A DNA stretch of 64,000 bases, from NCBI GenBank assembly GCA_020852955.1, contig JADYZW010000009.1, positions 1 through 64,000 of the forward strand, read 5' to 3'. This DNA is from Deltaproteobacteria bacterium (GTDB taxonomy: Bacteria > Desulfobacterota > Binatia > UTPRO1). Position numbers and translations under genes: made by a program. This document shows, in pieces, positions 1 to 9,712 of this stretch. How positions within the stretch are numbered: the stretch's first letter is position 1; every line of letters starts with the position of its first letter. The notes beneath the pieces were generated by a model, which was given only the letters and a program-made list of their open reading frames with translations, was not told the origin of the DNA and did no database searches.

Positions 1-700
1 GACGGCGACGCCGACGGTGACGGCGACGCCGACGGTGACGGCGACGCCGACGGTGACGGCGACGCCGACGGTGACGGCGACGCCGACGGTGACGGCGACG
101 CCGACGGTGACGGCGACGCCGACGATGACGGCGACGCCGACCGAGACGGCGACGCCGACCGTGACCGCGACCGTGACGGCGACGCCGGTGCCGACCGGGA
201 CGGCGACGCCGACCGTGACCGCGACCGTGACGGCGACGCCGGTGCCGACCGGGACGCCGACGCCGACCGTGACCGCGACCGCGACGGCGACGCCGGTGCC
301 GACCGAGACGCCGACGGCGACCGTGACCGCGACCGTGACGGCGACGCCGGTGCCGACCGAGACGCCGACGCCGACCATGACCGTGACCGTGACGGCGACG
401 CCGGTGCCGACCGAGACGCCGACGCCGACCGTGACCGCGACCGTGACGGCGACGCCGGTGCCGACCGCGACGCCGACGCCGACCGTGACCGCGACCGTGA
501 CGGCGACGCCGGTGCCGACCGGGACGGCGACGCCGACCGTGACGGCGACCGTGACGGCGACGCCGGTGCCGACCGAGACGGCGACGCCGACGGTGACCGC
601 GACCGTGACGGCGACGCCGGTGCCGACCGAGACGGCGACGCCGACCGTGACCGCGACCGTGACCGCGACGCCGGTGCCGACCGAGACGCCGACGCCGACC
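1..700. repeat. Coding minisatellite with 18-bp and 54-bp period
   Basis: Positions 1 to about 150 are tandem copies of an 18-bp unit coding for the six residues TATPTV. From about 150 to 700 the array changes to a 54-bp (18-residue) unit built on [18 protein letters not shown], with ten copies of the ATPVPT hallmark. Copies differ mostly by Gly/Glu/Ala and Ala/Pro swaps. The array stays in one frame and has no spacers, so it is a protein-coding satellite. It begins before the window, so its full length is unknown. Such arrays are prone to slippage and to assembly collapse. Confidence 0.93.
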
Positions 701-778
701 GTGACCGCAAGCCCGACGGAGACCCCCTCGGGTACGCCGACGGAGGATCCCACACCTACGGAGACGCCCACCCCGTAA
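2..778 (+). CDS. C-terminal Thr/Pro-rich repeat tail of a truncated, probably secreted protein
   Basis: The open frame enters at base 2 and ends with TAA at 776-778, so only the tail of a gene is visible. All 258 visible codons are Thr, Pro, Ala, Val and a few Glu or Gly, ending in the non-repetitive stretch [16 protein letters not shown]. There is no folded domain and no transmembrane segment or LPXTG-like sorting signal at the end. Thr/Pro stretches of this kind usually act as extended, often glycosylated stalks between exported domains. Similar linkers occur inside other secreted proteins of this window (about 5440-5510, 13800-14000, 14560-14745 and 43900-43970). Here the stretch is terminal. 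The upstream domains, and so the function, are outside the window. The next gene starts 36 bases further on and may share its transcript. Confidence 0.8.
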   Translation, partial: TATPTVTATPTVTATPTVTATPTVTATPTVTATPTVTATPTMTATPTETATPTVTATVTATPVPTGTATPTVTATVTATPVPTGTPTPTVTATATATPVPTETPTATVTATVTATPVPTETPTPTMTVTVTATPVPTETPTPTVTATVTATPVPTATPTPTVTATVTATPVPTGTATPTVTATVTATPVPTETATPTVTATVTATPVPTETATPTVTATVTATPVPTETPTPTVTASPTETPSGTPTEDPTPTETPTP

Positions 779-814
779 GGGCGCCGGCGTCAGCTCCCGA
801 TCGAAGAGGTCGCC

Positions 815-3800
815 ATGTCCAACCACGAATCATTCTTCCGCAGGATGCGGCCACGCACGCGCAGGATGCGCTCGGTGATGCTCGGCAGCGCGGGCGCGTT
901 CGCGTGCGCCGTCCTCCTCGGCGGCATGGCGCTGCTCGCGTTCTCGCGCCTGGAGGCGGCCGCGCCGGCGGTGGCACCGCTCGCCTTCGAGCTCGACGGG
1001 CCGGGCGAGAACGTCGACGACCCGTGCTTCTGGATCGATCCCGCCGATGCGGCGGAGAGCCTCGTGTTCGTCACCGCCAAGGGCTCGGGGCTCGTCGAAG
1101 TCTACACGATCGCGACGGGGGCGCTGGTGGCGACCATTCCCGGCTTCGACCGTCCGAACAACTGCGCGGTCGAAGGGGACCTGTTGATCACGACCGATGT
1201 CGATGCCGGCGACGTGAAGCTGCATCACCTCCCGGATCTCGCGCTCGTCGGCACGTTCGGCGCCGACATGACCGACCCCGAGGGGGTCGACGTCCTCACG
1301 ACGCCGGCCGGCGCGCAGCAGGTCTACGTCACCGACAGCAGCGACGCGTCGGTGCACGTGTACGACCTCGCGACCGGCGCCCTGGTGCGGACGTTTCCCA
1401 CGGGCTTCGGGGCGGGCATCGAGCCGATCATGGCCGACGACCGCTGGCAGCGCATCTACGTCGGGCGCGGGGAGAAGGAGGAGACGCGCGGCATCGGCTG
1501 GTTCACGCCCGAGGGCGCGCTCGTCCGCGAGTTCGCCGCGGACATCTTCTCGAAGGACGCGGAGGGCATGGCGGTCTACGCGTGCGGCGACGGCGGCTAT
1601 TTCGTGGTGTCCGATCAGAAGTCGACCGCGACCGATTTCGAGGTCTTCGACCGCATCACCCTCGACCACATCGGCACCTTCACCTTGAAGGACGGCGGGG
1701 GTGAGCCGACCGACTCGACCGATGGCCTCGACATCTTCCAGACGCCGCTGTCGGGCTTCCCGGACGGCGGCCTGGTGGCGTGCGACGGCTGCGGATCGAC
1801 GCTTCCCGACGAGATGGACGTCGTCGCGTGGGGTCGGATCGCCGCGACGCTCGGCCTGAACGCGTGCCCCAACGGGATCGCGCCGGACTGCGCGGGGGCG
1901 GCCTGCACGGAGCGGTTTCCGGCGGTCGCCGACGCCACCGTCTCGAGCGCGGCCGCGACCACCAACTTCGGGAGCGCGCCGACGCTCGAGATCGAGCGCC
2001 AGTCGGCGGGGGTCCAGAGCGCGACGCTGCTGCGCTTCGTGGTGCCCGACCTGACCGGGTTCGACGTGCGCGATGCGCGCGTGCGGCTCACCGTGAGCCG
2101 GCAGAGCGGGTCGGACAGCGACGCGGGGGGCGCCCTCTACGCCGCCCCCGGATCGTGGAGCGAGGCCACGGTGACCTTCGCGACGCGCCCGGCGCCGGTC
2201 GGAGGAGCGCTCGCGACCGCCGGGGCGATCACGACCGCGGAAGGCGTCGAGTTTCCCGTGCCAGGGGCGGTGCCGGGCGCCGGGGCCTACGACTTCGTGC
2301 TGCAGACGTCGTCGCCGAATAAGGCGCGCTATTTCAGTCGCGAGGCGGGCGAGAGCCCGCCGGCGCTGCTGCTCGGCCTCACCGCGAGCACGGCGCCGAC
2401 CGTGACCATCACGAGCCCCGCGGACGGGGTCGTGATCCGGCACGGGACGGCGGTCGCGCTGCGGGCGGCCGCGTCCGATGCGGAGAGCGGCGATGTCACG
2501 GGCGCCATCGCGTGGAGCTCGGACCTCGCCGGCCTGCTCGGAACGGGCGGAGCGGTGGACGTCGCGTCGCTGCCGGTGGGCGTCCATGTCGTGAGCGCGC
2601 GCGTGGTCGACGGCGCCGGGCTCGCCGCGGGCGCCAGCGTCACGGTGACGGTGAGCAGCGCGCCGGAAGTCGTGATCGGCGAGCCGCCGGGGCCGCTCAC
2701 GGTGACCACGGGGACTCCGGTCGTCTTCCGCGCCACCGCCGTCGACGCCGTGGACGGCGACCTCGGCGGCAGCATCGCATGGACCTCCGATCGGGACGGC
2801 GCGCTCGGCACGGGTTCCGCGATCGTCGCGACGTTGTCGGTCGGCGTGCATGTCGTCACCGCCTCCTGCGTGAACGGGAGCGGCGGCTCCGGGGCGGCGA
2901 GTCGGCCGGTGACGGTGACGGCGAGCGCACCGCTGCTTCGCATCATCGCGCCGGTCGACGGCGGAGCCACCGTGACCGGCACGCCCGTGCGGTTGATCGG
3001 TCGGGCGATCGACCGCGACGGAGCCGACCTCGGCGCGGCGATCGCGTGGAGCTCCGACCTCGGGGGTCCGCTCGGGAGCGGGGCCGTCGTCGACGTCGCC
3101 GGGCTCGCGGCCGGCGCGCACCGCATCACCGCGCGCGTCGCGACCGACGGCGGCGAGGTGGCGGCGTCCGTACTGCTGCGGGTCGCGCCCGCCGCGCTCG
3201 CGATCGAGGCCGCGGCCGACGCGTACGTGTCGAGCGCCGCGCCCGGCGCCAATTTCGGAACGAGCGCGACGCTCCAAGCGGACGCGAGCCCCGAGCAGCA
3301 GACGCTGGTGCGGTTCGATGTCGCGGGCACGGCGGGATTGGTGATCGAGCGCGCTGCGGTGCAGCTCGTCGTCAGCACGGCGAGCGCCTCGGACAGCGCG
3401 AGCGGCGGTTTCCTGCACCGCGCGCTCGGCGCCTGGAGCGAGAGCACGGTCACCTTCGACAGCCGGCCGGCGCTCGACGGTCCGCCGCTCGCGACCGCGG
3501 GCGCCGTCGCCAAGAGCGCGGTCGTCGAGTTCGACGCGACCGCGGCCGTCGCCAGCGACGGGCCGGTGTCGTTTGCGCTGCGCACCGACTCGTCGGACGC
3601 CGTCAAGTACAAGAGCCGGGAGACCGCGAGCGGACGGCCGCGACTCGTGCTGGCGATGCGCGCCGCGCCGGTGCCGGACTACGCGCCCGTGGTCGCGATC
3701 ACGCGGCCCGCGGGCGGGAGCCGGGTGCCGGTGGGGATGCCGGTCCGGCTCGAGGCCGTGGCGACGGATGCCGAAGCGGGAGACCTGTCGTCGGCAATCC

Positions 3801-5908
3801 AGTGGACGTCGAGCATCGACGGCGCGCTCGGCAGCGGCGCGCGCGTCGACCGGACGCTGTCGGCCGGCCTGCACACGCTCACGGCGGAGGTCGTCGACAC
3901 GAACGGCGCGCGCGCCGTCGACAGCGCGACGCTGGTGGTGGGTACGCCGCCCACGATCGCGATCCTCGCGCCGGCGGACGGCACGCCGGTGCCGCCCGGG
4001 ACGGTCGTCGAGCTCCGCGGGCAGGCGGCGGATGCGGACGGCCGCCCGCTCGATGCGGCGATCCGCTGGAGTTCGGATCGGGACGGCGATCTCGGCACGG
4101 GCGGGGTGTTTTCGGCGACGCTCTCCACGGGGGCGCACGTCGTGACCGCGGCGGTCCTGGGAGCCTCGGGGATCGAGGCGCGGACGGCGATCACGGTCGT
4201 CGTCCGCAGCGCGACGCTCCGTGTCGAGGCCGCGGCCGACGCCTACGTGAACGCCTCGTCGCCGACGAAGAACTACGGCGCGGCGACGGTGCTCACCGCC
4301 GACGGCGCTCCGGAGCGCCAGATCCTGCTCCGTTTCGTCGTGAGCGGCACCGGCGGCGTGGCGCCGGATCATGTCGTCCTCCGGCTCGCCGTGACCGGAG
4401 CCAGCAAGAAGGGCGGAGCGCTGCACCTGATCGGCGACACGGGGTGGACGGAGGCGGGCCTCACGTACGCGACCCGCCCGCCCATCGACGGTCTGGCGGT
4501 CGCGAGCGCGGGAGCGGTGCGGGTCGGCGACGTCGTCGACTTCGACGTTTCGGGCGCCGTGACGGGCGACGGGACGTACGTGTTCGCGCTCGTCACGTCG
4601 TCGTCGGACGGCGTCAACTACGCGAGCAGGGAAGCCGCGGCCGGGGCGCCCGAGCTGCTGCTGACCAACGACGCGCTACCGAGCGGGGTTCCGGAGGTCG
4701 CCATCACGGCGCCGGCGGACGGCGCCACAGTCATTCTCGGAAGCCCGGCGGTCTTCACGGCGACGGCGACGGACTCCGAAGAGGGCGACGTCGGCGCGGC
4801 GATCACCTGGACGTCGGATCGCGACGGCGTCCTCGGCCACGGATCCTCGATCGCGCCGACGGCGCTCACGCTCGGAGCCCACGTCGTCACGGCGGTCGCC
4901 CACGACTCGGCGGGCAACATCGCGATGGCGACGGTCACGATCACCGTGGCGGTGTCGGCGAGCACCGTCATCCTCGAGCCGGTCGCCGACGCGAGCGTCA
5001 AGTCGGACGCGCCGACGCAGCCCTTCGGCTACGAGGCGACGCTCTCGATCGACGGCTCGCCGATCCGCGCGGCGTTCTTCCGCTTCGTGATCGACGGGAT
5101 CGGGGGATCCGGGGTCGAGCGCGCGACCTTGCGTCTCACCGTCCCGAACGTGAGCGGCGCGCCGAGCAGCAAAGGCGGAGCGGTGCAGGCGATCGGCGAC
5201 ACGGGATGGGACGAGGCGACCCTGACGTACGCGACGCGCCCGGCGACCGACGGCGCGGTGCTGGCGACCGCGGGAGCGGTCGCGGTCGGCGCGGTCGTCG
5301 ATTGGGACGTGACGAGCGCGGTGACCGGTGATGGGACGCTCGTGCTGGCGCTGACGAGCAGCTCGAGCGACGGCGTGTTGTACGCGAGCCGGGAGGCGGC
5401 GAGCGGCCGTCCGCAGCTGCTGCTGACGATCGCGGAGGCGCCGGAGCCGACGGTGACGGCGACGCCCGAGCCGAGCGCGACCGCGACGAGCACGCCGGAG
5501 CCACTCGGGTGTGGAGCGGTGACCCTGCCGGCAGCGGGCGGGAGCTTCGTCGGCACGACGTCGGGGGCCGGCACGCTCGCCGGGAGCTGTGGGACGACCG
5601 GCCCGTCGCCGGAACTGGTCTACGCCTGGACGCCGGCCGCCTCGGGCTCCGCGACCATCGCTACCTGCGGCGGCGGGACGCTCTACGACAGCGTCGTCTA
5701 CGTACGGAGCGGGGAATGCGTCGCGGGTGTCGAAGTCGGATGCAACGACGACACGACCGGATGCGGCACCGGCGAGCCGCATCCCAATCACGGCTCGCGG
5801 CTCACGCTCGCGGTCACCGCGGGGACGACCTATTTCATCGTCGTCGACGGCTTCAACGGGGCGCAGGGGAGCTACGCGCTCGAGGTGACGCCTCCGGGAG
5901 CGCCGTGA
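815..5908 (+). CDS. Giant secreted beta-propeller phytase-like protein with alternating Ig-like and DNRLRE modules
   Basis: The 1697-aa product has a twin-Arg-rich N-terminus and a hydrophobic segment at about 23-45, so it is exported or anchored. Residues 56-350 resemble beta-propeller phytase (3-phytase), with DDPCFW, RPNN, YVTDSSDASVHVYD and DAEGM elements. Four DNRLRE (CBM96-like) modules lie at about 367-522, 794-949, 1133-1286 and 1382-1540, each with the ADAxVSS...NFG start. Six Ig-like repeats of the form VxITSPADG...GDVxxAIxWSSD lie at 527-790 (three), 955-1128 (two) and 1292-1383 (one). A Thr/Pro linker at about 1542-1565 leads to a pre-peptidase C-terminal-like domain. The first 350 residues are paralogous to the gene at 6897. 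The ATG follows a GAAGAGG Shine-Dalgarno, and the TGA overlaps the next ATG by one base. Phosphatase activity on inositol phosphates is inferred from the fold only. Confidence 0.75.
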   Translation: MSNHESFFRRMRPRTRRMRSVMLGSAGAFACAVLLGGMALLAFSRLEAAAPAVAPLAFELDGPGENVDDPCFWIDPADAAESLVFVTAKGSGLVEVYTIATGALVATIPGFDRPNNCAVEGDLLITTDVDAGDVKLHHLPDLALVGTFGADMTDPEGVDVLTTPAGAQQVYVTDSSDASVHVYDLATGALVRTFPTGFGAGIEPIMADDRWQRIYVGRGEKEETRGIGWFTPEGALVREFAADIFSKDAEGMAVYACGDGGYFVVSDQKSTATDFEVFDRITLDHIGTFTLKDGGGEPTDSTDGLDIFQTPLSGFPDGGLVACDGCGSTLPDEMDVVAWGRIAATLGLNACPNGIAPDCAGAACTERFPAVADATVSSAAATTNFGSAPTLEIERQSAGVQSATLLRFVVPDLTGFDVRDARVRLTVSRQSGSDSDAGGALYAAPGSWSEATVTFATRPAPVGGALATAGAITTAEGVEFPVPGAVPGAGAYDFVLQTSSPNKARYFSREAGESPPALLLGLTASTAPTVTITSPADGVVIRHGTAVALRAAASDAESGDVTGAIAWSSDLAGLLGTGGAVDVASLPVGVHVVSARVVDGAGLAAGASVTVTVSSAPEVVIGEPPGPLTVTTGTPVVFRATAVDAVDGDLGGSIAWTSDRDGALGTGSAIVATLSVGVHVVTASCVNGSGGSGAASRPVTVTASAPLLRIIAPVDGGATVTGTPVRLIGRAIDRDGADLGAAIAWSSDLGGPLGSGAVVDVAGLAAGAHRITARVATDGGEVAASVLLRVAPAALAIEAAADAYVSSAAPGANFGTSATLQADASPEQQTLVRFDVAGTAGLVIERAAVQLVVSTASASDSASGGFLHRALGAWSESTVTFDSRPALDGPPLATAGAVAKSAVVEFDATAAVASDGPVSFALRTDSSDAVKYKSRETASGRPRLVLAMRAAPVPDYAPVVAITRPAGGSRVPVGMPVRLEAVATDAEAGDLSSAIQWTSSIDGALGSGARVDRTLSAGLHTLTAEVVDTNGARAVDSATLVVGTPPTIAILAPADGTPVPPGTVVELRGQAADADGRPLDAAIRWSSDRDGDLGTGGVFSATLSTGAHVVTAAVLGASGIEARTAITVVVRSATLRVEAAADAYVNASSPTKNYGAATVLTADGAPERQILLRFVVSGTGGVAPDHVVLRLAVTGASKKGGALHLIGDTGWTEAGLTYATRPPIDGLAVASAGAVRVGDVVDFDVSGAVTGDGTYVFALVTSSSDGVNYASREAAAGAPELLLTNDALPSGVPEVAITAPADGATVILGSPAVFTATATDSEEGDVGAAITWTSDRDGVLGHGSSIAPTALTLGAHVVTAVAHDSAGNIAMATVTITVAVSASTVILEPVADASVKSDAPTQPFGYEATLSIDGSPIRAAFFRFVIDGIGGSGVERATLRLTVPNVSGAPSSKGGAVQAIGDTGWDEATLTYATRPATDGAVLATAGAVAVGAVVDWDVTSAVTGDGTLVLALTSSSSDGVLYASREAASGRPQLLLTIAEAPEPTVTATPEPSATATSTPEPLGCGAVTLPAAGGSFVGTTSGAGTLAGSCGTTGPSPELVYAWTPAASGSATIATCGGGTLYDSVVYVRSGECVAGVEVGCNDDTTGCGTGEPHPNHGSRLTLAVTAGTTYFIVVDGFNGAQGSYALEVTPPGAP

Positions 5909-6900
5909 TGCGCGTGGGCGGAACGGGCGGCGCGGCCTGCCGCGCGGTCGGCGTCGTCGTCGGGCTCTGGCTGTTCGCGGGCGCGACCGCGTCGGTCGAG
6001 GCGAAGGCCGCGCGCGCGCCGGCGATCCGCGCCTGCCAGCCGGCGATGCGCTTCTATGGGACGTACTCGATCGGCGGGCTGTCCGGCGCGACGCGCGTGC
6101 CGCTGGAGCGGCGTCTGCGCGAGCTCCGCGATCTCGGCGGCAACATGGTGGTCGCGACGGGCCGCAAGGCCGAGACGCTGGACCTCCTCCCGCCCGGCAT
6201 GCTGGCGGTGCCGGGCTGCGGCCTCATGGGGCGGCGGGACTGGCAGACGGAAGGACGCTGGGACGAGGCGCGGGCGCGGGGCAACCTGGAGCGCTGGGCC
6301 GGGCTCTTCGCGGACCATCCGCGCGTGTACGGCGTCTGCCTCACGCACGAGGTCACGGAGTACGCGGATCATGCCCGGCGCGTCTGGATGTACCGCCTCG
6401 CCAAGGAGTACTTTCCGCGCACGCCCGTCATCCAGTACTACGCGTCGCTGCTCGACCGGGAGAATCCGGAGCGCCGCTTCGTCGACCGCTACGGGCGTGG
6501 CGGGGAGCGCGAGACCGACGTGCTCTTCGTGTCGCTGCAGGCCGTACGCGCGGGTCGATTCCGTCCCGAGAACGTCGAGCGCCTGGCGTATGCGCTGCGG
6601 GCCGCCGCGCGCACGCCCGGCGTGCCGGTGTGGGGACAGACCTCGATCAACGCCGACCACCGGTACGTGACCGGCGCCGACTCGATGCTCCGCGTCTGGG
6701 GCCGCAACGGGGAGAACATGACCCGGTGGGCGGAGCTCCTGCGGCGGACGTCGTACCGCGACACCGGGGGACGCGAGCTCCGGCTCGCGGGCTTCTTCTG
6801 GCGCTCCCTCGGCCGGTTCCCCCACGATCTCGGCGAGCCGCGCTTCGCGCCCCAGCGGGCGCGCGTGCGCGCGATCGCGAAGGAGCTGTGCGTCACATGA
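5908..6900 (+). CDS. Secreted protein of unknown function, possibly TIM-barrel glycosidase-like
   Basis: The 330-aa product has a signal peptide (hydrophobic at about 12-28, then ASVEAKA) and a mature part starting near ACQPAMRFYGTYSIGG. I do not recognise the family with confidence. Repeated patterns such as LRELRDLGGNMVVATG, FADHPRVYGVCLTHEVTEY, PVIQYYASLLD and TPGVPVWGQTSINADHR look like alternating strands and helices of a (beta/alpha)8 barrel. THEVTEY and INADHR could carry acidic active-site residues, but this is inference. The ATG shares its A with the upstream TGA, and the stop overlaps the next start (ATGA at 6897-6900), so it is translated together with the two phytase-like genes around it. 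A role in the same surface process follows from context only. Confidence 0.6.
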   Translation: MRVGGTGGAACRAVGVVVGLWLFAGATASVEAKAARAPAIRACQPAMRFYGTYSIGGLSGATRVPLERRLRELRDLGGNMVVATGRKAETLDLLPPGMLAVPGCGLMGRRDWQTEGRWDEARARGNLERWAGLFADHPRVYGVCLTHEVTEYADHARRVWMYRLAKEYFPRTPVIQYYASLLDRENPERRFVDRYGRGGERETDVLFVSLQAVRAGRFRPENVERLAYALRAAARTPGVPVWGQTSINADHRYVTGADSMLRVWGRNGENMTRWAELLRRTSYRDTGGRELRLAGFFWRSLGRFPHDLGEPRFAPQRARVRAIAKELCVT

Positions 6901-8549
6901 GCGTCCACCGATCCTCGGGATTCCCGTTCGGCCGCCGCGGGCTCGCCGCCGCGGGCGCCGTGGTCTGCGTCGTGGTGGGCATCGTGGCCGCGCTCCGGTC
7001 GCGCGCGAACGTCGAGGACCCCGCGAGCGCGCTCGACGTCGGACCGCTCGCCTTCGAGGCGCACGGCGCGGGCCGCAACATCGACGACCCGTGCTTCTGG
7101 GCCCATCCCCGCGATCCCGGGGAGAGCCTGCTCTTCGTCACCGCCAAGGATTCACGGGTGGTCGAGGTCTTCCGGGCGGCGACCGGTGCCCGGGTCGGGG
7201 AGATCGCGGGCTTCACGCGGCCGAACAACTGCACGGTCGAGGGCGATCTGCTGCTGACGACGGACGTGGGAGTGCCGGAGGTGACGATGCACCACCTGCC
7301 CGATCTCGAGATCGTGGGAAGCTTCGGCGCCGACATGCTGAGCCCCCAGGGCATCGACGTCCTCTCGACGCCGGAAGGGCAGTCGCTGGTCTACGTGACC
7401 GACAGCTCCGACGCGTCGGTGCACGTCTACGACCTCGACGGCGGCGCGCCGGTACGGACCTTCGCGACCGGATTCGGGGCGGGCATCGAGCCGATCCTCG
7501 CCGACGATCGCTATCAGCGGATCTTCGTCGCGCGGGGCGAGAAGGAGGAGGCGCGCGGGATCGGCCTGTTCACGCCGGAGGGGACGCTCGTGCGCGAGTT
7601 CGGCGGCGCCATCTTCTCCGCGGACACGGAGGGGCTCGGCATCTATGCGTGCGGCGCCGGCGGCTACCTGCTCGCCGCCGACCAGAACCGGTCGGCGACC
7701 GAGATCGAGATCTTCGAGCGGGAGAGCCTGACCCACATCGGCACCTTCCGGCTCCGCAACGCCGCCGGCGCCGCCACGCGCGCGACCGACGGGATCGCCC
7801 TCCTACAGGCGCCGCTGCCGGGCTACGCGAGCGGCCTGCTCGCGGTGTGCGACGGCTGCGGCTCGACGCCGCGGGACGAGATGGACGTGGTCGGCTGGGA
7901 CCGGGTCGCCGCGGTCATGGGGCTCGAGCGCTGTCCGGGAGGCGGCGCCCCCGACTGTACGACGGCGCCGTGCGCGCGACGGCTGGTGGCGGCGGCGGAC
8001 GCCTTCGTGACGCACGAGGCGCCGCTCACCAACTTCGGCAAGGCGGCGACGCTCGAGGTCGAGCGCAAGCCGGGGCAGATCATGGAGACGCTCCTGCGCT
8101 TCGAGGTGCCCGATCTGGCCGGCGCCGAGGTGCTCGGCGCGCGCCTGCGTCTCACCGTCGACCCTCGCAAGGGCGCCGACAGCGCCGGCGGCGGCCGCCT
8201 CTTCCGGACCAGCGACAAATGGAGCGAGGAGGAGGTCACCTTCGCCAAGCGGCCGGCCGCCGTCGGCGCCGTGGTGTCGATGATCGGCAGGGTTCGGCGC
8301 GACGAACCCGTGGACGTCGACGTGAGCAAGGTGGTGGGCGGCCCCGGCCGCTACGACTTCCTGCTCGTCGCCAACTCGAAGGACCGGGTGCGCTACCGGA
8401 GCCGCGAGGCCGCGGACAGCCCGCCGACGCTCCTCCTGACGCTGCGCGCGCGGACCGAAGCCGCGGCGCCACCGGTCGGGGAGGCGGACTCGCCGCCGGC
8501 CGACGCCGTGGCGGACGTCTCGGCGGTCGAGGCGGCGACGGGTCCATGA
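6897..8549 (+). CDS. Secreted phytase-like beta-propeller protein with one DNRLRE module
   Basis: The 550-aa product has an Arg-rich start and a hydrophobic segment at about 15-33 for export or anchoring. The propeller domain (about 45-350) matches the N-terminal third of the protein at 815 almost element for element: DDPCFW, RPNNC, VYVTDSSDASVHVYD, GFGAGIEPI, GEKEEARGIG and a terminal CDGCG. A single DNRLRE module follows (about 365-520, VAAADAFVTHEAPLTNFGK), then an Ala/Pro/Glu-rich tail. It is a short paralogue of the 1697-aa protein without the Ig-like array. The start is set by the ATGA overlap with the upstream gene, and its own TGA overlaps the next ATG at 8546. Beta-propeller phytases bind calcium and release phosphate from phytate, but ligand residues were not checked by alignment. 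Confidence 0.72.
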   Translation: MSVHRSSGFPFGRRGLAAAGAVVCVVVGIVAALRSRANVEDPASALDVGPLAFEAHGAGRNIDDPCFWAHPRDPGESLLFVTAKDSRVVEVFRAATGARVGEIAGFTRPNNCTVEGDLLLTTDVGVPEVTMHHLPDLEIVGSFGADMLSPQGIDVLSTPEGQSLVYVTDSSDASVHVYDLDGGAPVRTFATGFGAGIEPILADDRYQRIFVARGEKEEARGIGLFTPEGTLVREFGGAIFSADTEGLGIYACGAGGYLLAADQNRSATEIEIFERESLTHIGTFRLRNAAGAATRATDGIALLQAPLPGYASGLLAVCDGCGSTPRDEMDVVGWDRVAAVMGLERCPGGGAPDCTTAPCARRLVAAADAFVTHEAPLTNFGKAATLEVERKPGQIMETLLRFEVPDLAGAEVLGARLRLTVDPRKGADSAGGGRLFRTSDKWSEEEVTFAKRPAAVGAVVSMIGRVRRDEPVDVDVSKVVGGPGRYDFLLVANSKDRVRYRSREAADSPPTLLLTLRARTEAAAPPVGEADSPPADAVADVSAVEAATGP

Positions 8550-9712
8550 CGATGGCGAGGCGGCCCGGGCTCGCCTCCCGGGTGACGGCGGTGGTGGTGC
8601 AGTCCGGCATGCTCTTCGGGCTCGCGTTCGCGTCGAGCGCCGGGGCGGGCCCGACGCTCACCCGCGGGCCGTACCTCCAGCGGCTGACGCCGCAGTCCGT
8701 GACGGTGGTCTGGCGGACCGATGCGGCGGCGGCCTGCTCGCTCGCGATCCGCGGCGAGGGGGAGCCGTCGCGGATCGTCGAGGGCGCGACGGGCGTGTCC
8801 TGCGCGGTCGAGGTCGGCGGTCTTCGTCCCGCGACCGAGTATCGCTACGCTCCGCGCGCCGACGGCGTCGGGCTCGGGGACGAATCCTCGTTCCGGACCG
8901 ACGGCCCCCGCACGCGGTTCACGTTCCTCGTCCTCGGCGACTCGGGGTGCGGGTGTCCGGCGCAACTCGCCGTGCGGGACCGGATGCTCGCGAGCCCCGC
9001 GGACTTCCTGCTCCACACGGGGGACATGATCTACCGCAAGATCCTGCGGCCCGAGGATTTCGACCGGCTCCTCTTCGGCCCGTATCGCGAGCTCATGCGC
9101 CGCCTCGTCTTGTGGCCGTGCCTCGGCAACCACGACCGCGAGCGCGACGACGGCGCGATCTGGCGGGAGGTCTTCGTGACGCCGGCCAACAACCGCGACG
9201 GCGTCGAGGACTACTACTCGTTCGACTACGGCAACGCGCACGTCGTGGTCCTCGACTCCAACGCCCCCACCGGGCGCAAGAGCGCGCAGCGGCGCTTCCT
9301 CGATCGCGACCTCGCCGACTCCACGGCGCCCTGGAAGTTCGTCGTGCTCCATCACACGCTGTACTCGAGCGGCGGTCACGGGAGCGCGACGCGCCTGCGC
9401 CGCAACCTGGTGCCGCTCTTCGACCGCCATCGGGTGACCGCGGTCTTCATGGGGCACGATCACGACTACGAGCGCACGCTGCCGCTGCGCGACGGGGCGG
9501 TCGTGGCTCCCGGAGCGGGGACCGTCTACGTGACCACGGGCGGCGGAGGAAAATCGATTCGCCCGGTCGGCACGAGCGGCTTCACCGCGTTCTCCGAGTC
9601 GGCGTTCCACTTCACCCGGGTCACGGTGGCGGACGACACGGTCGTCATCGAAATGGTGCGCGCCGACGGCCTGGTGCGCGACCGGGTGGCCGTGCCGCGG
9701 AGGAGCTCGTGA
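8546..9712 (+). CDS. Secreted purple-acid-phosphatase-like metallophosphoesterase
   Basis: The 388-aa product has a signal peptide (ending about FASSAGAG) and a purple acid phosphatase N-terminal fibronectin-like domain (LTRGPYLQRLTPQSVTVVWR). The calcineurin-like phosphoesterase core follows, with the metal-ligand motifs in order: VLGDSG (about residue 130), HTGDMIY, LGNHD, VVLHH and GHDHDYERT. All blocks of the dinuclear metal site are present, so it should be an active phosphomonoesterase or diesterase outside the cytoplasm. It closely resembles the N-terminal 350 residues of the minus-strand protein at 12953-15892, but lacks the Thr/Pro linker, DNRLRE and beta-helix parts. It overlaps both neighbours (ATGA with the upstream phytase-like gene, GTGA with the downstream one), tying a phosphatase to the phytase-like pair. 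Confidence 0.85.
   Translation: MTMARRPGLASRVTAVVVQSGMLFGLAFASSAGAGPTLTRGPYLQRLTPQSVTVVWRTDAAAACSLAIRGEGEPSRIVEGATGVSCAVEVGGLRPATEYRYAPRADGVGLGDESSFRTDGPRTRFTFLVLGDSGCGCPAQLAVRDRMLASPADFLLHTGDMIYRKILRPEDFDRLLFGPYRELMRRLVLWPCLGNHDRERDDGAIWREVFVTPANNRDGVEDYYSFDYGNAHVVVLDSNAPTGRKSAQRRFLDRDLADSTAPWKFVVLHHTLYSSGGHGSATRLRRNLVPLFDRHRVTAVFMGHDHDYERTLPLRDGAVVAPGAGTVYVTTGGGGKSIRPVGTSGFTAFSESAFHFTRVTVADDTVVIEMVRADGLVRDRVAVPRRSS

Noticed and set aside
1-700. Tandem repeat as a CRISPR array
   Set aside because: Units abut without unique spacers and remain in a coding frame for a Thr/Pro tail.
830-4426. Very long open frames antisense to the giant phytase-like gene
   Set aside because: High GC makes stop codons rare in several frames. 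The antisense translation is Arg/His-rich without domains, while the sense frame holds clear domains.
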